A stretch of DNA of 64,000 nucleotides from Phytoamicus setariae (GCF_016722925.1 NZ_JAEQNC010000013.1:62001-126000), one strand, 5' to 3'. Shown: positions 8,378 through 17,697, counted from the stretch's first letter. The notes: generated from the sequence alone by a model not told the origin. Numbers and translations are program-made.

Positions 8378-9142
8378 TTACTTCGTCGCCAGCTTGCCCA
8401 TTTGCTCAGGCTGGTCGCGCAGCAGCACGAAGCGATAGCCGCGCTTTTTGAGATCGCGAACGCCGGCCACCACGCCCTCGCCGGCCTTGCGGTCCGGCTG
8501 GTTGATATGGGCGATGATCACATCGCCGTCGCGGGCCGCCGCAAAACGCCGTTGCGTCTCGCGGGCGCCGAGCGTCGCACCGCCGTCGCCGTTGATGGAA
8601 AAACCAGCGACGCGGAAGCCCATTGCCTCGATCTGCACCATCGATTGCGCCGAATACTTGGCCGTCGCGCCGCGAAACCAGGTCGGCCTTGCGCTCCCCG
8701 AACGGATGATGGCATCAGCCCCACCCGCGACCTCTGCGGCCACCGCCTCCGGCGAACCGGCTGCCCGTATCCCGTAGATGCTGATCGGCATCTCCACCGC
8801 TGGCACATGATTGGCGCCGTGGTCCTCGATCTCGAAGAGATCGGGATGAGCCTTCATGACTGCGAAAGCATCCGGGTTGCGCTTCAGCCAGCGTGCGGTC
8901 ACGAAGATCGTCGCCGCAATCTTCTCCGTCACCAGCATGTCGAGAATGCGATGGTCGACCTTGCCCATGCAGGCATCGAAGGTCAGGGCGACCTCCGGTG
9001 CATCGACAGACTTTTTTGCCAGTCGCAGGCTCGGCTCAAGCAGCCGGTGACCGGGCGCAATCGCACCGGACGCGGGAACAGCAAGTGAAAAGACCAACAG
9101 CAGGAGGCTTGTGGAACGGACGATATTGGATTTCTTGCGCAC
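8378..9142 (-). CDS. Secreted polysaccharide deacetylase-like protein (NodB fold)
   Basis: 254 residues with an N-terminal signal peptide (hydrophobic SLLLLVFSLAVPASG, cleavage near residue 27). The NodB-homology motifs are present in divergent form: TFDACMG where classic members have TFDDG, ATIFVTARWL, then EDHGANHV supplying a His-x3-His pair, and FRGATAKYS in place of the RPP motif. It may act on a cell-wall or surface polysaccharide in the periplasm; the changed first motif leaves deacetylase activity uncertain. It converges with the MarR gene. A 91-base piece of the same gene type lies at 6765-6855. Confidence 0.82.
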   Translation of the reverse strand: MRKKSNIVRSTSLLLLVFSLAVPASGAIAPGHRLLEPSLRLAKKSVDAPEVALTFDACMGKVDHRILDMLVTEKIAATIFVTARWLKRNPDAFAVMKAHPDLFEIEDHGANHVPAVEMPISIYGIRAAGSPEAVAAEVAGGADAIIRSGSARPTWFRGATAKYSAQSMVQIEAMGFRVAGFSINGDGGATLGARETQRRFAAARDGDVIIAHINQPDRKAGEGVVAGVRDLKKRGYRFVLLRDQPEQMGKLATK

Positions 9143-9336
9143 GCATTGACCCTGGAAATAAGGCTAAAAACACCGAGAAAGCAGCATAGGCCGTCTCTAT
9201 AGAAGATTCGTTTCCAGAGTTTGTTCAGATTTCGCTGATGCCACACAAAATGCGTGAAGGGCGCAGCAAGCTTGAAGTCGAAGGTGAAGCCCTTTATCTC
9301 AGGGACCATCAATAACAAAAGACATGAGGTCATTTA

Positions 9337-11430
9337 GTGCCAGCATTCAAGGATCTGCCCACGCCGCCCAAGCCCGCCAAGAAGCCGGTGACGGATACCC
9401 ACCACGGCGTTACGCGAACGGATGATTATGCCTGGCTGAAGGCGGACAACTGGCAGGCGATGTTCCGCGACACTTCCATTCTCGACCCGGAAATCCGGTC
9501 CTACCTCGAGGCTGAAAACGCCTATCAGGAAGCGGCGATGGCCGATACCGGTGACCTCCGAAAGACGCTGTTCAACGAGATGAAGGGCCGCATCAAGGAA
9601 GACGATTCCTCTGTGCCGATGAAGGATGGCGCCTATGCCTATGGCACGCTGTTCGTTACAGGCGGCGAGCAGGCACACTATTTCCGCACGCCACGCAGTG
9701 GAGGCGTGCTCAAGGAAGTGCTGCTCAACGGCGACCGCGAGGCTGACGGAAAGGACTATTGCCGGATCTCCGGGTTGGATCATGCGCCGGGTCACGACAA
9801 GGGCATCTGGGGTTATGACGACACCGGCTCGGAATTCTTCACCCTGAAAGTGCGCAACTTCGCCACCGGACAGGACCTGGATGATGTCATCGAGAATACC
9901 GGCGGCGGCGGTGCCTGGGCGCCAGACGGCCAAAGCTTCTTCTACACAATGCTGGATGAAAACCACCGGCCGTCGAAGGTTTACCACCATATTCTCGGCA
10001 CGCAGCAATCAGCGGACCGCCTGGTTTATGAGGAAGAAGATCCAGGCTTCTTCATGGGCGTCGGCGGCTCGCTGCTCGACGACTATATCTATATCGACAT
10101 CCACGACCACGAGACGTCGGAGTACCGCATTCTCTCGACCAAGGACCTGACCGCAGAACCGAAGCTGGTCGCGGTTCGTCAGACTGGAATCGAATACGAG
10201 ATGAGCGAAGGCGGGGATGTGTTCTTCATCCTCACCAACGATGACGGCGCCAAGGATTTCAAGATCATGCAGGCGCCTGTTGAATCACCTTCGAAGGAAA
10301 ACTGGACCGAAGTGGTGCCCCACCGGCCCGGCACGCTGATCCTGTCGGTGAGCGCCTACAAGCATCACCTCGTCTGGATGGAGCGTCACGAAGGCCTGCC
10401 GCGCATCGTCATCCGCGACCGGCTGAGCGGCGAGGACCACGCCATCGCGTTTGACGAGGAAGCCTATTCGCTCGGCTTCGGCGGCGCGCTGGAATACGAC
10501 ACGGACTGGGTCCGCTTCTCCTACTCGTCGATGACCACGCCGACCCAGCTTTACGATTACAACCTGTACACCCGCGAGCGCGTGCTCCTGAAAACCCAGG
10601 AAGTGCCATCGGGTCATGTGATCGAGAACTATCTGACCCGCCGGGTCTTCGCGACCGCCGAGGATGGCCAGAAAGTGCCGGTATCGCTGCTCTACAAGAA
10701 GGACACCAGGCTCGACGGTTCGGCGCCCTGCCTGCTCTACGGCTATGGTGCCTACGGCATCTCCATCCCCGCCTCGTTCAGCACCAATGCACTGTCGCTC
10801 GTCGATCGCGGCTTCGTCTATGCCATCGCCCATGTCCGCGGCGGCAAGGACAAGGGCTTTGCCTGGTATGAGCATGGCAAGATGCAGCACAAGACGAATA
10901 CCTTTACCGACTTCATTGCTGCAGCGAACCATCTTGTCGCCGAAAACTTCACCGCTTACGACCGGATCATTGCCGAGGGCGGTTCGGCCGGCGGCATGCT
11001 GATGGGCGCGATCGCCAACATGGCGCCGGAAAAGTTCGGCGGCATCATCGCCGCCGTGCCATTCGTCGACGTGCTCAACACCATGTTGGATGACACATTG
11101 CCGCTCACACCGCCGGAGTGGCCGGAATGGGGCAATCCGATCGAGAGCGCATCGGATTTCCGCAACATCGCGTCCTACTCGCCCTATGACAACATTGCCG
11201 CCAAGGCCTATCCGCCGATCCTCGTGCTGTCGGGCCTGACAGATCCGCGCGTCACCTACTGGGAACCCACCAAATGGGTGGCCAAGCTGCGCGACCATTC
11301 GACCAGCGCCGACCCGATCCTGCTCAAGACCAATATGGGGGCGGGGCACGGCGGCGCTTCGGGGCGCTTCCAGCGGCTTGAGGAAATTGCCTACGAATAC
11401 GCCTTCGCCTTGAAGGTTACGGGCAAGTAA
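9337..11430 (+). CDS. S9 family peptidase (oligopeptidase B-like)
   Basis: Prolyl-oligopeptidase family serine peptidase, 697 residues. A seven-bladed propeller makes up most of the protein and the alpha/beta hydrolase is at the C-terminus. The nucleophile is in GGSAGGM at about residue 550; the Asp lies in the LSGLTDPRVTYWEPTKW region and the His in MGAGHGGASGR near the end. The Arg/Lys cleavage typical of PtrB is likely but not proven. There is no signal peptide, so it is cytoplasmic. Start GTG 9337 is preceded by GAGG at suitable spacing. A strong terminator follows. Confidence 0.9.
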   Translation: MPAFKDLPTPPKPAKKPVTDTHHGVTRTDDYAWLKADNWQAMFRDTSILDPEIRSYLEAENAYQEAAMADTGDLRKTLFNEMKGRIKEDDSSVPMKDGAYAYGTLFVTGGEQAHYFRTPRSGGVLKEVLLNGDREADGKDYCRISGLDHAPGHDKGIWGYDDTGSEFFTLKVRNFATGQDLDDVIENTGGGGAWAPDGQSFFYTMLDENHRPSKVYHHILGTQQSADRLVYEEEDPGFFMGVGGSLLDDYIYIDIHDHETSEYRILSTKDLTAEPKLVAVRQTGIEYEMSEGGDVFFILTNDDGAKDFKIMQAPVESPSKENWTEVVPHRPGTLILSVSAYKHHLVWMERHEGLPRIVIRDRLSGEDHAIAFDEEAYSLGFGGALEYDTDWVRFSYSSMTTPTQLYDYNLYTRERVLLKTQEVPSGHVIENYLTRRVFATAEDGQKVPVSLLYKKDTRLDGSAPCLLYGYGAYGISIPASFSTNALSLVDRGFVYAIAHVRGGKDKGFAWYEHGKMQHKTNTFTDFIAAANHLVAENFTAYDRIIAEGGSAGGMLMGAIANMAPEKFGGIIAAVPFVDVLNTMLDDTLPLTPPEWPEWGNPIESASDFRNIASYSPYDNIAAKAYPPILVLSGLTDPRVTYWEPTKWVAKLRDHSTSADPILLKTNMGAGHGGASGRFQRLEEIAYEYAFALKVTGK

Positions 11431-11455
11431 AACGACACAGTATTGTACCGAAATG

Positions 11456-11487
11456 ACACCGCCCGGATTCGGGCGGTGTTTTGTTTT
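11456..11487 (+). terminator. Rho-independent terminator after the S9 peptidase gene
   Basis: A perfect 10-base-pair stem, ACACCGCCCG with CGGGCGGTGT, and a GATT loop, followed by TTTGTTTT. It lies 26 bases after the peptidase stop. Confidence 0.93.
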
Positions 11488-11658
11488 CAGCCAACATTCG
11501 CCAAACAGGACCGGCTTTAAGGCTGTGCTAACCACATCGCAGCAATTCGGACCGCTAAACCGCTTAAATCTAATGCATTAAGCGAAGATTTCACCACTCG
11601 CAGGGCATTTGAGGTTCATGAAATGTATTTGCCCTGAGCAGCAATAGGGATCTTCGTG

Positions 11659-12837
11659 ATGTTCAAACGTAGCAATTTTCTGCATGACGCATCCAGGAAC
11701 GCAATGTCCAGTCTCGGAAGACGGCTGAAGGCGCTTGCGAACGATCGCAGCGGCAATTTCGCCCTCACCTTCGCGCTCGTCAGCGTTCCCCTGCTGGTCG
11801 CCGTCGGCTGCAGCTTCGACTACGTCCGGGCCATGAACACCCATCGCAAGATGCAGTCAGATCTCGACGCGGCGCTCGTTGCGGCCGTCAACAAGGTCGG
11901 CGTCAAGGATGAAAAGGCCCTCAAGACGGAAATCAATACCTGGCTCGAGGCGGAAGCCGAGACCAAAGGTATTTATGTGCTCAACACCGATGCGGTCGCC
12001 ATCGATGCCACGAATGCGACAATTAAGGCCAGCGTGAGGGCAACCGTACCGACCACCTTGCTGAAGATCGTCGGCATTAACACTGTGCCCGTCGCCGTCG
12101 AGGCCGCCGTACTTGGCGGCAAGACGACGACCACCGTAACTCATAGCGCGTTTTCGATGTATCTGGTACTCGACCGCTCCGGATCGATGGACGAAGATAC
12201 CAACACCACTTACACGACCACCTGCTACAAAAAAGAGTCGACAAAATCCGGCCCATACACCTGCACCAAGAAGTACACCAAAATGGAAGCGCTGAAGCTC
12301 GCTGTCGGCAGCCTCACCACGCAGTTGACGAACGCCGACCCAGAAGTAAAGTATGTTCGTCTGGGTGCCGTCTCCTATAATGACAAGATGCAGCCGCCGA
12401 CACCGTTGGCCTGGGGTACGTCCGGAACCACCACTTACGTCAACGCCCTGACCCCAAAGGATCGCACCAATTCCGGCGGTGCATTCAAGATGGCCTATGA
12501 CTCTCTTGTTGCGCCTTCGGAAAATACCGCGCATATGAACAAGAATGGCAACAACGCGCCGTCAAAATACATCATCTTCATGACCGATGGCGAAAACAAC
12601 GAGAATGGTGCAGACACCCTCACAAAGGAATATTGTGACAAGGCACGGAACGCCAATCCGCAGGTTCGGGTCTACACAATCGCCTTCATGGCCCCCACGG
12701 CGGGCCAGAACCTGCTGAGATATTGCGCCACCAACCCGGAAGACTACTTCCCGGCGGAAAGCACTGGTCAGCTCGTCAACGCCTTCCAGGTGATCGGCCA
12801 GACCTCGGCCAAGACCTTGCTGCGCTTGACGCAATAA
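11659..12837 (+). CDS. TadE/TadG-type pseudopilin-like protein with vWA domain
   Basis: 392 residues from ATG 11659 (an in-frame GTG precedes it by one codon; AGGGA lies upstream). Residues about 30-60 are the TadG-like segment, DRSGNFALTFALVSVPLLVAVG followed by YVRAMNTHRKMQSDLDAAL, which anchors the protein in the inner membrane. The remainder is a periplasmic von Willebrand A domain with the MIDAS motif DRSGSMD and a later FMTDGENN. Such proteins accompany Flp/Tad pilus loci, but no other tad gene is near, so this is an orphan copy with unknown role, perhaps in adhesion. The last base directly abuts the convergent cytochrome gene. Confidence 0.88.
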   Translation: MFKRSNFLHDASRNAMSSLGRRLKALANDRSGNFALTFALVSVPLLVAVGCSFDYVRAMNTHRKMQSDLDAALVAAVNKVGVKDEKALKTEINTWLEAEAETKGIYVLNTDAVAIDATNATIKASVRATVPTTLLKIVGINTVPVAVEAAVLGGKTTTTVTHSAFSMYLVLDRSGSMDEDTNTTYTTTCYKKESTKSGPYTCTKKYTKMEALKLAVGSLTTQLTNADPEVKYVRLGAVSYNDKMQPPTPLAWGTSGTTTYVNALTPKDRTNSGGAFKMAYDSLVAPSENTAHMNKNGNNAPSKYIIFMTDGENNENGADTLTKEYCDKARNANPQVRVYTIAFMAPTAGQNLLRYCATNPEDYFPAESTGQLVNAFQVIGQTSAKTLLRLTQ

Positions 12838-13749
12838 TCAGAGCTTCGGGATCACCTTGAGATAGGCCGCGATCGCTTCGCGGTCTTCCTTTGGCAGCTT
12901 GGCCATGTTCTTCTGCACCTCGACCATGGTGCCGCCAGCGGTGTCATATTCCGGCGTGAACCCGGTCTCCAGGTAGTTGGCGATATCGCCCTCGCTCCAG
13001 GAGGCAACGGACCCGCCCGGCGTGATGTCGGGGATCTTGCCCTTGCCCTCGGGGTTTGGCGCGCCCGACAGCCACTGCCCGGCCTTGAAGCCGCCAAGCT
13101 CGTCGCGCGGCGTATGACATTCGCCGCAATGCCCCGGCCCTTCCACGATATATTGGCCGCGCTTGACCGTCGCATCGGCATTGGCAAGTTCGACGCGCGG
13201 CGCATCGCTGAAATAGAGCCACTTCCAGCCGCCGAGCGCCAGCCGCATATTGTAGGGAAAGCCAAGCTCGTGCGGTGGCGCGACATTGTCGCTTTTCGGC
13301 AGCGTCTTGATATAGGCGAACAGGTCGCCAACATCTTTCGGGGTCATGCGGCTGTAGGACCCATAGGGCAGAGACGGATAGAGGTGGCTCCCATCCGGGC
13401 CGACACCGCGGGTAACGGCATTGCCGAACTGCGCAAGCGTCCAGTTGCCGATGCCGGCCTTCTCGTCAGGCGAAATGTTCGGCACATGAAACTTGCCGTA
13501 GGGACTGTCGATCGTCACGCCACCGGCAAGCACCAAGGCGTCGGCACCCTCGGCGCCGGGTTTCTTGTGACAGCTGACGCAGCCGCCCATCGAAAACACC
13601 AGCTCGCCGTTCTTGACGTCAGGCGTCCCGGCCGTGGCCCAATACTCGTCCGGCAACGGCTGCGGGCGCGTAACGACGAGGAAGACCCCTGCACCAATTA
13701 CCCCCAGGCCAATCAATGCGCCGATGGATTTGACCAGTCTTCCCGCCAT
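12838..13749 (-). CDS. Membrane-anchored diheme cytochrome c
   Basis: 303 residues. An N-terminal transmembrane anchor (about residues 8-27) is followed by two cytochrome c domains with heme sites C57-VS-C60-H61 and C207-GE-C210-H211. Candidate axial Met residues occur downstream of each. The layout resembles the cytochrome subunit of periplasmic dehydrogenases, which passes electrons to the respiratory chain. No dehydrogenase gene is adjacent; the only partner is the cytochrome c' gene upstream on the same strand, but a terminator lies between them. Confidence 0.88.
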   Translation of the reverse strand: MAGRLVKSIGALIGLGVIGAGVFLVVTRPQPLPDEYWATAGTPDVKNGELVFSMGGCVSCHKKPGAEGADALVLAGGVTIDSPYGKFHVPNISPDEKAGIGNWTLAQFGNAVTRGVGPDGSHLYPSLPYGSYSRMTPKDVGDLFAYIKTLPKSDNVAPPHELGFPYNMRLALGGWKWLYFSDAPRVELANADATVKRGQYIVEGPGHCGECHTPRDELGGFKAGQWLSGAPNPEGKGKIPDITPGGSVASWSEGDIANYLETGFTPEYDTAGGTMVEVQKNMAKLPKEDREAIAAYLKVIPKL

Positions 13750-13831
13750 TTGGATTTTCCCGTTCTAATCGCCGCGCCGCACGCCAATCCTGCCACGCAT
13801 GTCGCATTTCAACCAGACAGAATCTGGAGAC

Positions 13832-13875
13832 AAAAAAACCGCCGCGATTGACCTGAGGTCAGGCAATCGCGGCGG
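13832..13875 (-). terminator. Terminator downstream of the cytochrome c' gene
   Basis: Read on the minus strand, CCGCCGCGATTG pairs perfectly with CAATCGCGGCGG, the loop continues the stem with CCTGA/TCAGG, and a run of seven T follows. It ends the cytochrome c' transcript ahead of the diheme cytochrome gene. Confidence 0.9.
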
Positions 13876-13890
13876 GTCGGGAGGAAACCG

Positions 13891-14331
13891 TCAGTCTTTC
13901 TTGATACGATAGAGTTCGTGGCAGCTGCCGCAGTCCTTGCCGAGAGCAGCCACTGCCGCGCCCACGGCGGCCTGGTCAGCCGGCAGTTGCGCCAGTATTG
14001 CCTCGGCATCCGCACCCAGCTTGTCCGCCTTGGCCTTGAAGTCATCCATGTTGGCCCAGATCTTCGGGCTGGCGCCTTTCGAATCCTGCTCCGTACCAGG
14101 ACCGAAATGCGCGGGAAACCCCTTGATCACAGTGGCGATGCTGGTCAGAGCTGCCTTGACGGTTTCGGCATCATAAGGCTTCTCGCCTTTGGCAATCGCG
14201 CCAAGCGCGCCCATCGCGCCACCGTTCTTTTTCATGTCCGCGACACGCGCCTCTTCCATGCCCGCTGCGGACACGACGACGGTGGCGCTGAAAAGACAGA
14301 GAATTCCCGCGGCCAATACCCTCTTGATCAT
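13891..14331 (-). CDS. Cytochrome c' / c556 family protein
   Basis: 146 residues with a Sec signal peptide (MIKRVLAAGILCLFSATVVVSAAG). The rest is predicted as a four-helix bundle with one heme attachment site at the extreme C-terminus, C134-GS-C137-H138, the hallmark of cytochrome c'. Members bind NO or CO or act as periplasmic electron carriers. RVADMKKNGGAMGAL after the signal matches the first helix, where the axial Met lies. It is transcribed in the same direction as the diheme cytochrome downstream but separated from it by a terminator. Confidence 0.9.
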   Translation of the reverse strand: MIKRVLAAGILCLFSATVVVSAAGMEEARVADMKKNGGAMGALGAIAKGEKPYDAETVKAALTSIATVIKGFPAHFGPGTEQDSKGASPKIWANMDDFKAKADKLGADAEAILAQLPADQAAVGAAVAALGKDCGSCHELYRIKKD

Positions 14332-14462
14332 TGTCTAAAATCTCCCAATATCGATTGACCCATGTCTGGTACGCAAATCGCGGCCCCAGAGATTGCCAGT
14401 GAAGCAGCCAACACCCCTGAAAGCAAAATAACTTTTTGGTGATCGCGCTCGATTGGTGCGCC

Positions 14463-15101
14463 TTAGCCTGCGACGGCAAGCCCCTGCCACGCAGTCCAGA
14501 TCGCCGCTGCGATCAACAATGCGCCGGCGATGCGCCCTGTCCAGATGGTTGCCGAAGGGTTGGCGAGCAGAAAGTCCCGGCTGCGCGCAGCCGCACCCGC
14601 GATACTTCCGTAGACGAAGAGCTGCATCAGAACCGTCATCAATCCCATCGCGATCGCCTGCGGCCAGAGTGGCCCGAAGGCAGGTTTCATGAATTGTGGA
14701 AACACCGCCATGATGAAGAGATAAGCTTTGGGGTTGAGAAGGCAGACAACAAGGCCCTGCCGGAAAATCGCCGACGCCGGTCGCGCCTTTGCCACGCCCA
14801 CGCCATCGACGGTGATGGCACTCCTCACCAGTGTCCAGCCGATCCACATCATGTAAAGCGCGCCGGCCAGAATGAGAGGATTGCGCAGCCATGGAATGAC
14901 AAAGGAGAGCACCCCGACGCCCAACGTGCCGGTGAGCGTATGGACCGCACCACCGAGCATGATGCCGCCGACAGCCGCGAAACCAGCCTGCTTGCCACCT
15001 GTCAGCGCATTGGTCAGCACGAACAGCATATCCATCCCGGGCACAACGATGATCCCGAAGAGCAAAATTGCGAACAACCAGAGATTTTGGGTGTATTCCA
15101 T
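14463..15101 (-). CDS. LysE/RhtB-family amino acid exporter
   Basis: Inner-membrane exporter of 212 residues with about six transmembrane segments. The N-terminal pattern, FGIIVVPGMDMLFVLTNAL followed by GGKQAGFAAVGGIMLG, is the standard LysE/RhtB start, and NPKAYLFIMAVFPQF is its central motif. The substrate may be homoserine, threonine or another amino acid; sequence alone does not tell. It is divergent from the WYL regulator at 15241, which could control it. Confidence 0.9.
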   Translation of the reverse strand: MEYTQNLWLFAILLFGIIVVPGMDMLFVLTNALTGGKQAGFAAVGGIMLGGAVHTLTGTLGVGVLSFVIPWLRNPLILAGALYMMWIGWTLVRSAITVDGVGVAKARPASAIFRQGLVVCLLNPKAYLFIMAVFPQFMKPAFGPLWPQAIAMGLMTVLMQLFVYGSIAGAAARSRDFLLANPSATIWTGRIAGALLIAAAIWTAWQGLAVAG

Positions 15102-15240
15102 GTCAGTATCTTTCGTGCCGTGAGTTCGGGATTCGAATTAAATCATACGAATACAGTGTATTGGCACCTTCATAGCGCACCTCAATTGACACCGTTGTGT
15201 CAGGAGTGTTTGCTCATCAGGTCAGTTTGGGAGAAATCCT

Positions 15241-15921
15241 GTGCGCAAATCGTCCCGCCTGTTCGAGATCATCCAGATATTGCGGATGGCCAGCCACCCG
15301 GTGACGGCTGCACAGATTGCAGAGCGCCTGGAGGTGACGCCGCGATCGATCTATCGCGACATCGCAGCACTTCAGGCGATGCGGGTGCCGATCGAAGGCG
15401 GCAGGGGTATCGGCTACATAATGCGGGCAGGCTTTGACCTGCCGCCGTTGATGTTCACCATCGAGGAATCCGAAGCCATCGTTCTGGCACTGGCGCTCTT
15501 ACAGCGAACCGGCGATGTCGCATTGAAGAAAGCCGCCGACCGGGTCACGGCCAAGATCGCCGCGACCATGCCGCCGCCGCTCAGACAGGTTCTGGAGGGA
15601 AACGCCATCTTTGCGTGGGGCAGCGTGGCTCCCTCGCCCGACGGCACCGATCTTGCGCTGCTGCGCCAGGCCATTCGCGACGAACAGAAGCTTTTTATCC
15701 GCTACCGCGACGAAGCCGCCCACGAGAGCGAAAGGACGATCCGCCCGATTGCCCTCATCTACTACTCGTCCACTGCGGTCGTGGTTGCCTGGTGCGAGTT
15801 GCGCGACGCATTGCGCAACTTCAGGACCGACCGGATCCAGCAGAGCGAAGCGGTCGACGCCTATTTTCCCGGACAGGGGGACGGACTTCGCCAGCAATGG
15901 ATCAGGGGATGGAAAAATTGA
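15241..15921 (+). CDS. HTH and WYL-domain transcriptional regulator (YafY type)
   Basis: 226 residues. An N-terminal winged helix (SSRLFEIIQILRM, VTAAQIAERLEVTPRSIYRDIAAL) is followed by the linker GGRGIGYIMRAGFDLPPLMFT common in this family and a WYL domain (RQAIRDEQKLFIRYRD to LIYYSSTAVVVAWCELRDALRNFRTDRI). WYL domains sense small or oligonucleotide ligands. GTG 15241 has GGGAGA 6 bases upstream. Divergent from the LysE exporter, its most likely target by position. Confidence 0.9.
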   Translation: MRKSSRLFEIIQILRMASHPVTAAQIAERLEVTPRSIYRDIAALQAMRVPIEGGRGIGYIMRAGFDLPPLMFTIEESEAIVLALALLQRTGDVALKKAADRVTAKIAATMPPPLRQVLEGNAIFAWGSVAPSPDGTDLALLRQAIRDEQKLFIRYRDEAAHESERTIRPIALIYYSSTAVVVAWCELRDALRNFRTDRIQQSEAVDAYFPGQGDGLRQQWIRGWKN

Positions 15922-15923
15922 AC

Positions 15924-15959
15924 GAAAAAGGCCCCGCCCGGAACGATCCGACGGGGCCT
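15924..15959 (-). terminator. Terminator downstream of the superoxide dismutase gene
   Basis: On the minus strand AGGCCCCG pairs with CGGGGCCT around a 15-base loop and TTTTTCG follows. It sits between the convergent sod and WYL genes; the T run is on the sod side only. Confidence 0.8.
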
Positions 15960-15977
15960 CTATAAAAGCAGTTGCGA

Positions 15978-16580
15978 TTACTTGGTCGCGGCTTCGTACA
16001 TTTCCAGCACGTAATCCCAATTGATCAGGCTGTCGACGAATGCTTCGAGGTACTTCGGACGCGCGTTGCGATAGTCGATGTAGTAGGAATGCTCCCACAC
16101 GTCGACGCCGAGGATCGGCTTGGCGCCGTGCACGAGCGGGTTTTCACCGTTCGGGGTCTTGGAGATTTCGAGCTTGCCGTTCTTGACCGACAGCCATGCC
16201 CAGCCGGAGCCGAACTGCGTCGTGCCGGCGGCAACGAAATCGGCCTTGAACTTGTCAAAACCGCCGAGATCGGACGCGATAGCTGCTTCAAGCTTGCCAG
16301 GAAGCTTGGTGCCGCCGCCGCCCTTCTTCATCCACTTCCAGAAATGGATATGGTTGTAATGCTGGCCGGCATTGTTGAACAGGCCGGCATTCTTGCCGAA
16401 GGACTGGACGACGACCTCTTCGAGGGAGAGGTTGGCCATGCCGGCTTCTTCCGCCAGCTTGTTGCCGTTGGTCACATAGGCCTGATGATGCTTGTCATGG
16501 TGATATTCAAGCGTTTCGCGCGACATAAACGGCGCCAGAGCATCATAGTCGTAAGGCAGTGCAGGAAGTTCAAAAGCCAT
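15978..16580 (-). CDS. sodB: Superoxide dismutase [Fe/Mn]
   Basis: Converts superoxide to oxygen and hydrogen peroxide. 200 residues from ATG 16580, with AAGGAG just upstream; longer in-frame starts are not credible. Metal ligands sit in YHHDKHHQAYV (first His), QHYNHIHFWKWM (second His) and DVWEHSYYIDYRN (Asp and last His). GGGGTKLPG and WAWL match the Fe/Mn family; Fe versus Mn or cambialistic use cannot be settled by eye. Divergent from the small secreted protein gene at 16762. Confidence 0.95.
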   Translation of the reverse strand: MAFELPALPYDYDALAPFMSRETLEYHHDKHHQAYVTNGNKLAEEAGMANLSLEEVVVQSFGKNAGLFNNAGQHYNHIHFWKWMKKGGGGTKLPGKLEAAIASDLGGFDKFKADFVAAGTTQFGSGWAWLSVKNGKLEISKTPNGENPLVHGAKPILGVDVWEHSYYIDYRNARPKYLEAFVDSLINWDYVLEMYEAATK

Positions 16581-16761
16581 AGTGGTGTCTCCTTCGTCAT
16601 TCTTTGCATTAAAGGTGCAAACCGGGTTGGAACATAAGTTTGCCGCTCTTGGATGGCAACCGTGCTGAGCGAATAAATTCGCCTCTGGAAACGTCGTTGC
16701 CGGAAGCCTATTTTCAACTCGAATACAACCCCTTAAGTTCCCACATTTCATGAGGTCCACT

Positions 16762-17166
16762 ATGAAAACCGTCGCTCGCACATGCTCCGCAGCCCTTGCC
16801 CTGGCAATGCTGCCCGCCGTCGCCATGGCCTCTTCGGAAGAAGAGTGGAAAAAGATGGCGGCCGATGTCGAGAAGCAATGCACGCAAGCAGCTTCCGACA
16901 CCTTCAAGAAGCCTCAGGTCGCAGTCGACCCGACAGGCAGCGAGAACTACGGCCTCGCAATCGTCTATGGCCGTTCCAAGGAAGCAAAGGCGCCGGCCGC
17001 CATCATCTGCGTCTACGACAAGAAGACCATGAAGGTCGAGCTTGGGAGCGAACTCAGCAAGGATCTCGTGCGCATCCGCAAGCCGAAGGTGGACGGCGAT
17101 CAGGATGCCAGCAAAAAGGATGCCGGCAATCAGGACAAGAGCGGCGGAGAAGACGACGCCGAATAG
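16762..17166 (+). CDS. Small secreted protein of unknown function
   Basis: 134 residues from ATG 16762, chosen because TGAGGT lies 5 bases upstream (an ATG at 16750 is also in frame). Signal peptide MKTVARTCSAALALAMLPAVAMA is followed by a mature domain with two cysteines (EKQCTQAASDTF and AIICVYDKKT) that could pair, and a very polar, Asp/Lys-rich, probably disordered tail of about 35 residues. No family was recognised. It is likely periplasmic. Confidence 0.75.
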   Translation: MKTVARTCSAALALAMLPAVAMASSEEEWKKMAADVEKQCTQAASDTFKKPQVAVDPTGSENYGLAIVYGRSKEAKAPAAIICVYDKKTMKVELGSELSKDLVRIRKPKVDGDQDASKKDAGNQDKSGGEDDAE

Positions 17167-17226
17167 CAAGCCACTGTACGATGCTCCCGGCCGCCACAAG
17201 CGGCTGACCAGCATAGAGCTGACACC

Positions 17227-17697
17227 ATGTCCGCATTGCGAAGCACGACAGTACAAAGAACCATCGGCGTCCCAACCGACGCTGTCTATAGTGCTTTTTT
17301 GGATGCGGAAGCGGTGGCCACCTGGCTGCCGCCGGGGGAGATGCGCGGCGTCGTCCATGCGTTCGAGGCACGCGAAGGCGGCGCTTTCTCGATGTCGCTC
17401 GTCTACCCGACAGACAGCACGACAGGCCAAGGCAAGTCTTCGGACACGACCGACAAGTTCGAAGGCCGGTTCGTACGGCTGGTGGCCAACCGCGAAGTGG
17501 TCTGGGCGACAATCTTCGCATCGGCCGATCCCGCCTTTGCCGGCGAGATGAAAATTCGAAACGAATTGACCCCGGCCTCGAACGGCACCATCGTCACCAT
17601 CACTTGCGAAGGCATTCCCTCCGGCATTGCTCTTGAAGACAATGCGGAGGGGTGCCGGCTAAGCCTGGAGCAGCTTGCGGCATTTGTCGGCGGATGA
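17227..17697 (+). CDS. SRPBCC (AHSA1-like) domain protein
   Basis: 156 residues of a START/Bet v1-like fold. The family opening is visible: VQRTIGVPTDAVYSAFLDAEAVATWLPP, then GGAFSMSLVY, FEGRFVRLVANREVVW and a C-terminal helix (NAEGCRLSLEQLAAFV). Such proteins bind hydrophobic ligands or act as stress-related chaperone-like proteins; no specific role is evident here. The downstream neighbour is convergent. Confidence 0.88.
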   Translation: MSALRSTTVQRTIGVPTDAVYSAFLDAEAVATWLPPGEMRGVVHAFEAREGGAFSMSLVYPTDSTTGQGKSSDTTDKFEGRFVRLVANREVVWATIFASADPAFAGEMKIRNELTPASNGTIVTITCEGIPSGIALEDNAEGCRLSLEQLAAFVGG

